A stretch of DNA of 6,149 bases, taken from contig JADGPV010000080.1 in NCBI GenBank assembly GCA_017882245.1, positions 1-6,149 on the forward strand, read 5' to 3'. The notes beneath the pieces are model-generated. The model did not search any database. It saw only the letters and a list, made by a program, of their open reading frames with translations, and was not told the DNA's origin. This stretch comes from Bacteroidales bacterium. GTDB taxonomy: Bacteria; Bacteroidota; Bacteroidia; Bacteroidales; VadinHA17. Shown here piece after piece: positions 5,802 to 6,149 of the stretch; positions within the stretch are counted from its first letter, which is position 1, and each line of letters opens with the position of its first letter. A program made the position numbers and the translations under genes.

Positions 5802-6149
5802 TTATTTATTATCAAGGCTTCCGAACACTTTCTGAAGGATTGGAGTGATCCTGGCCGAGACTTCTTTTCTTATTTTCAGCTCCTCGCCCTCCACTTTCAG
5901 GAACATTCCGTCAAGCGCCTTTTTCGTCAGGAAGTCATCAAGGTCGGTCGTGACCGGTTTGAATCCAGCCAGCCTTCCGGCAATGCTGGTGGCAACGGTA
6001 TTCCATTTGTCAGTAAGCATAGTCCACGATTCCCGGGCCGAAATTCCACCGGCAATTTCTTTGCCTGTCGAGGAGCTGATCTTTGGCTTGTACAGATTAT
6101 AAAGCTCATTATAAGTTGTACTTACCAGGTATTTAGTAGCTGCATTATC
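5802..6149 (-). CDS. DUF4197 family protein, C-terminal part (5' end outside window)
   Basis: The minus-strand frame ending in TAA at 5802 stays open to the right edge, so 115 residues are visible and the start lies outside. The internal ATG at 6020 is not the real start, because family-like sequence continues upstream of it (DNAATKYLVSTTYNELYNLY, then KPKISSS). The downstream part carries the DUF4197 pattern: LTDKWNTVATS, then TTDLDDFLTKKALDGMFLKVEGEE, LKIRKEVSARITPILQKVFGSL and a short polar tail. The sequence is mostly helical and charged, without membrane segments. Family members are usually exported proteins with an N-terminal signal peptide, which would lie outside the window. No enzymatic motif is visible and the function is unknown. 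The stop is 16 bases before the GTG of the DUF3078 gene, so the two are probably co-transcribed. Confidence 0.85.
   Translation of the reverse strand, partial: DNAATKYLVSTTYNELYNLYKPKISSSTGKEIAGGISARESWTMLTDKWNTVATSIAGRLAGFKPVTTDLDDFLTKKALDGMFLKVEGEELKIRKEVSARITPILQKVFGSLDNK

Noticed and set aside
5802..6020. Reading the right-hand gene as a complete 72-residue protein starting at ATG 6020
   Set aside because: The frame is open to the window edge and DUF4197-like sequence continues upstream of that Met, so the gene is longer and truncated by the window.

Overview
The window looks like ordinary chromosomal DNA of a Gram-negative Bacteroidota bacterium, probably of the order Bacteroidales. The pointers are a DUF3078 outer-membrane-type protein (a family I know almost only from Bacteroidota), a divergent tamB/tsaD pair, a TAnnTTTG-type -7 box, mostly A-rich rather than Shine-Dalgarno start regions, and heavy use of AGG for arginine. 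I see no mobile element, CRISPR array, rRNA or tRNA.

Left part (1-2260): a divergent pair. On the minus strand is the N-terminal 394 codons of a large TamB/AsmA-like inner-membrane-anchored protein, cut by the left edge. On the plus strand is tsaD, the catalytic subunit of the tRNA t6A37 synthesis machinery. Their 5' ends nearly touch, and the tsaD start codon is ambiguous (GTG at 1193 or, preferred here, GTG at 1238).

Right part (2310-6149): five minus-strand genes with gaps of only 16 to 49 bases, so plausibly one transcription unit read right to left. In order of transcription they are: a DUF4197 protein (5' end cut by the right edge), a DUF3078 protein (predicted outer-membrane beta barrel), upp (uracil phosphoribosyltransferase), a NupG-type nucleoside:H+ symporter, and a small J-domain protein with two C-terminal membrane segments. 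The last gene converges on tsaD with 49 bases between stop codons and no convincing terminator.

The clearest functional link is upp-nupG: NupG imports nucleosides, and Upp turns the uracil released from them into UMP. The nucleoside phosphorylase or hydrolase needed between the two steps is not in the window. The DUF4197 and DUF3078 proteins look like cell-envelope proteins without known function, and the J-protein is probably a membrane-tethered Hsp70 co-chaperone.

I found no convincing undescribed system. The points worth a second look are the tamB/tsaD junction, the membrane J-protein behind a salvage operon, and the paired DUF4197/DUF3078 genes.
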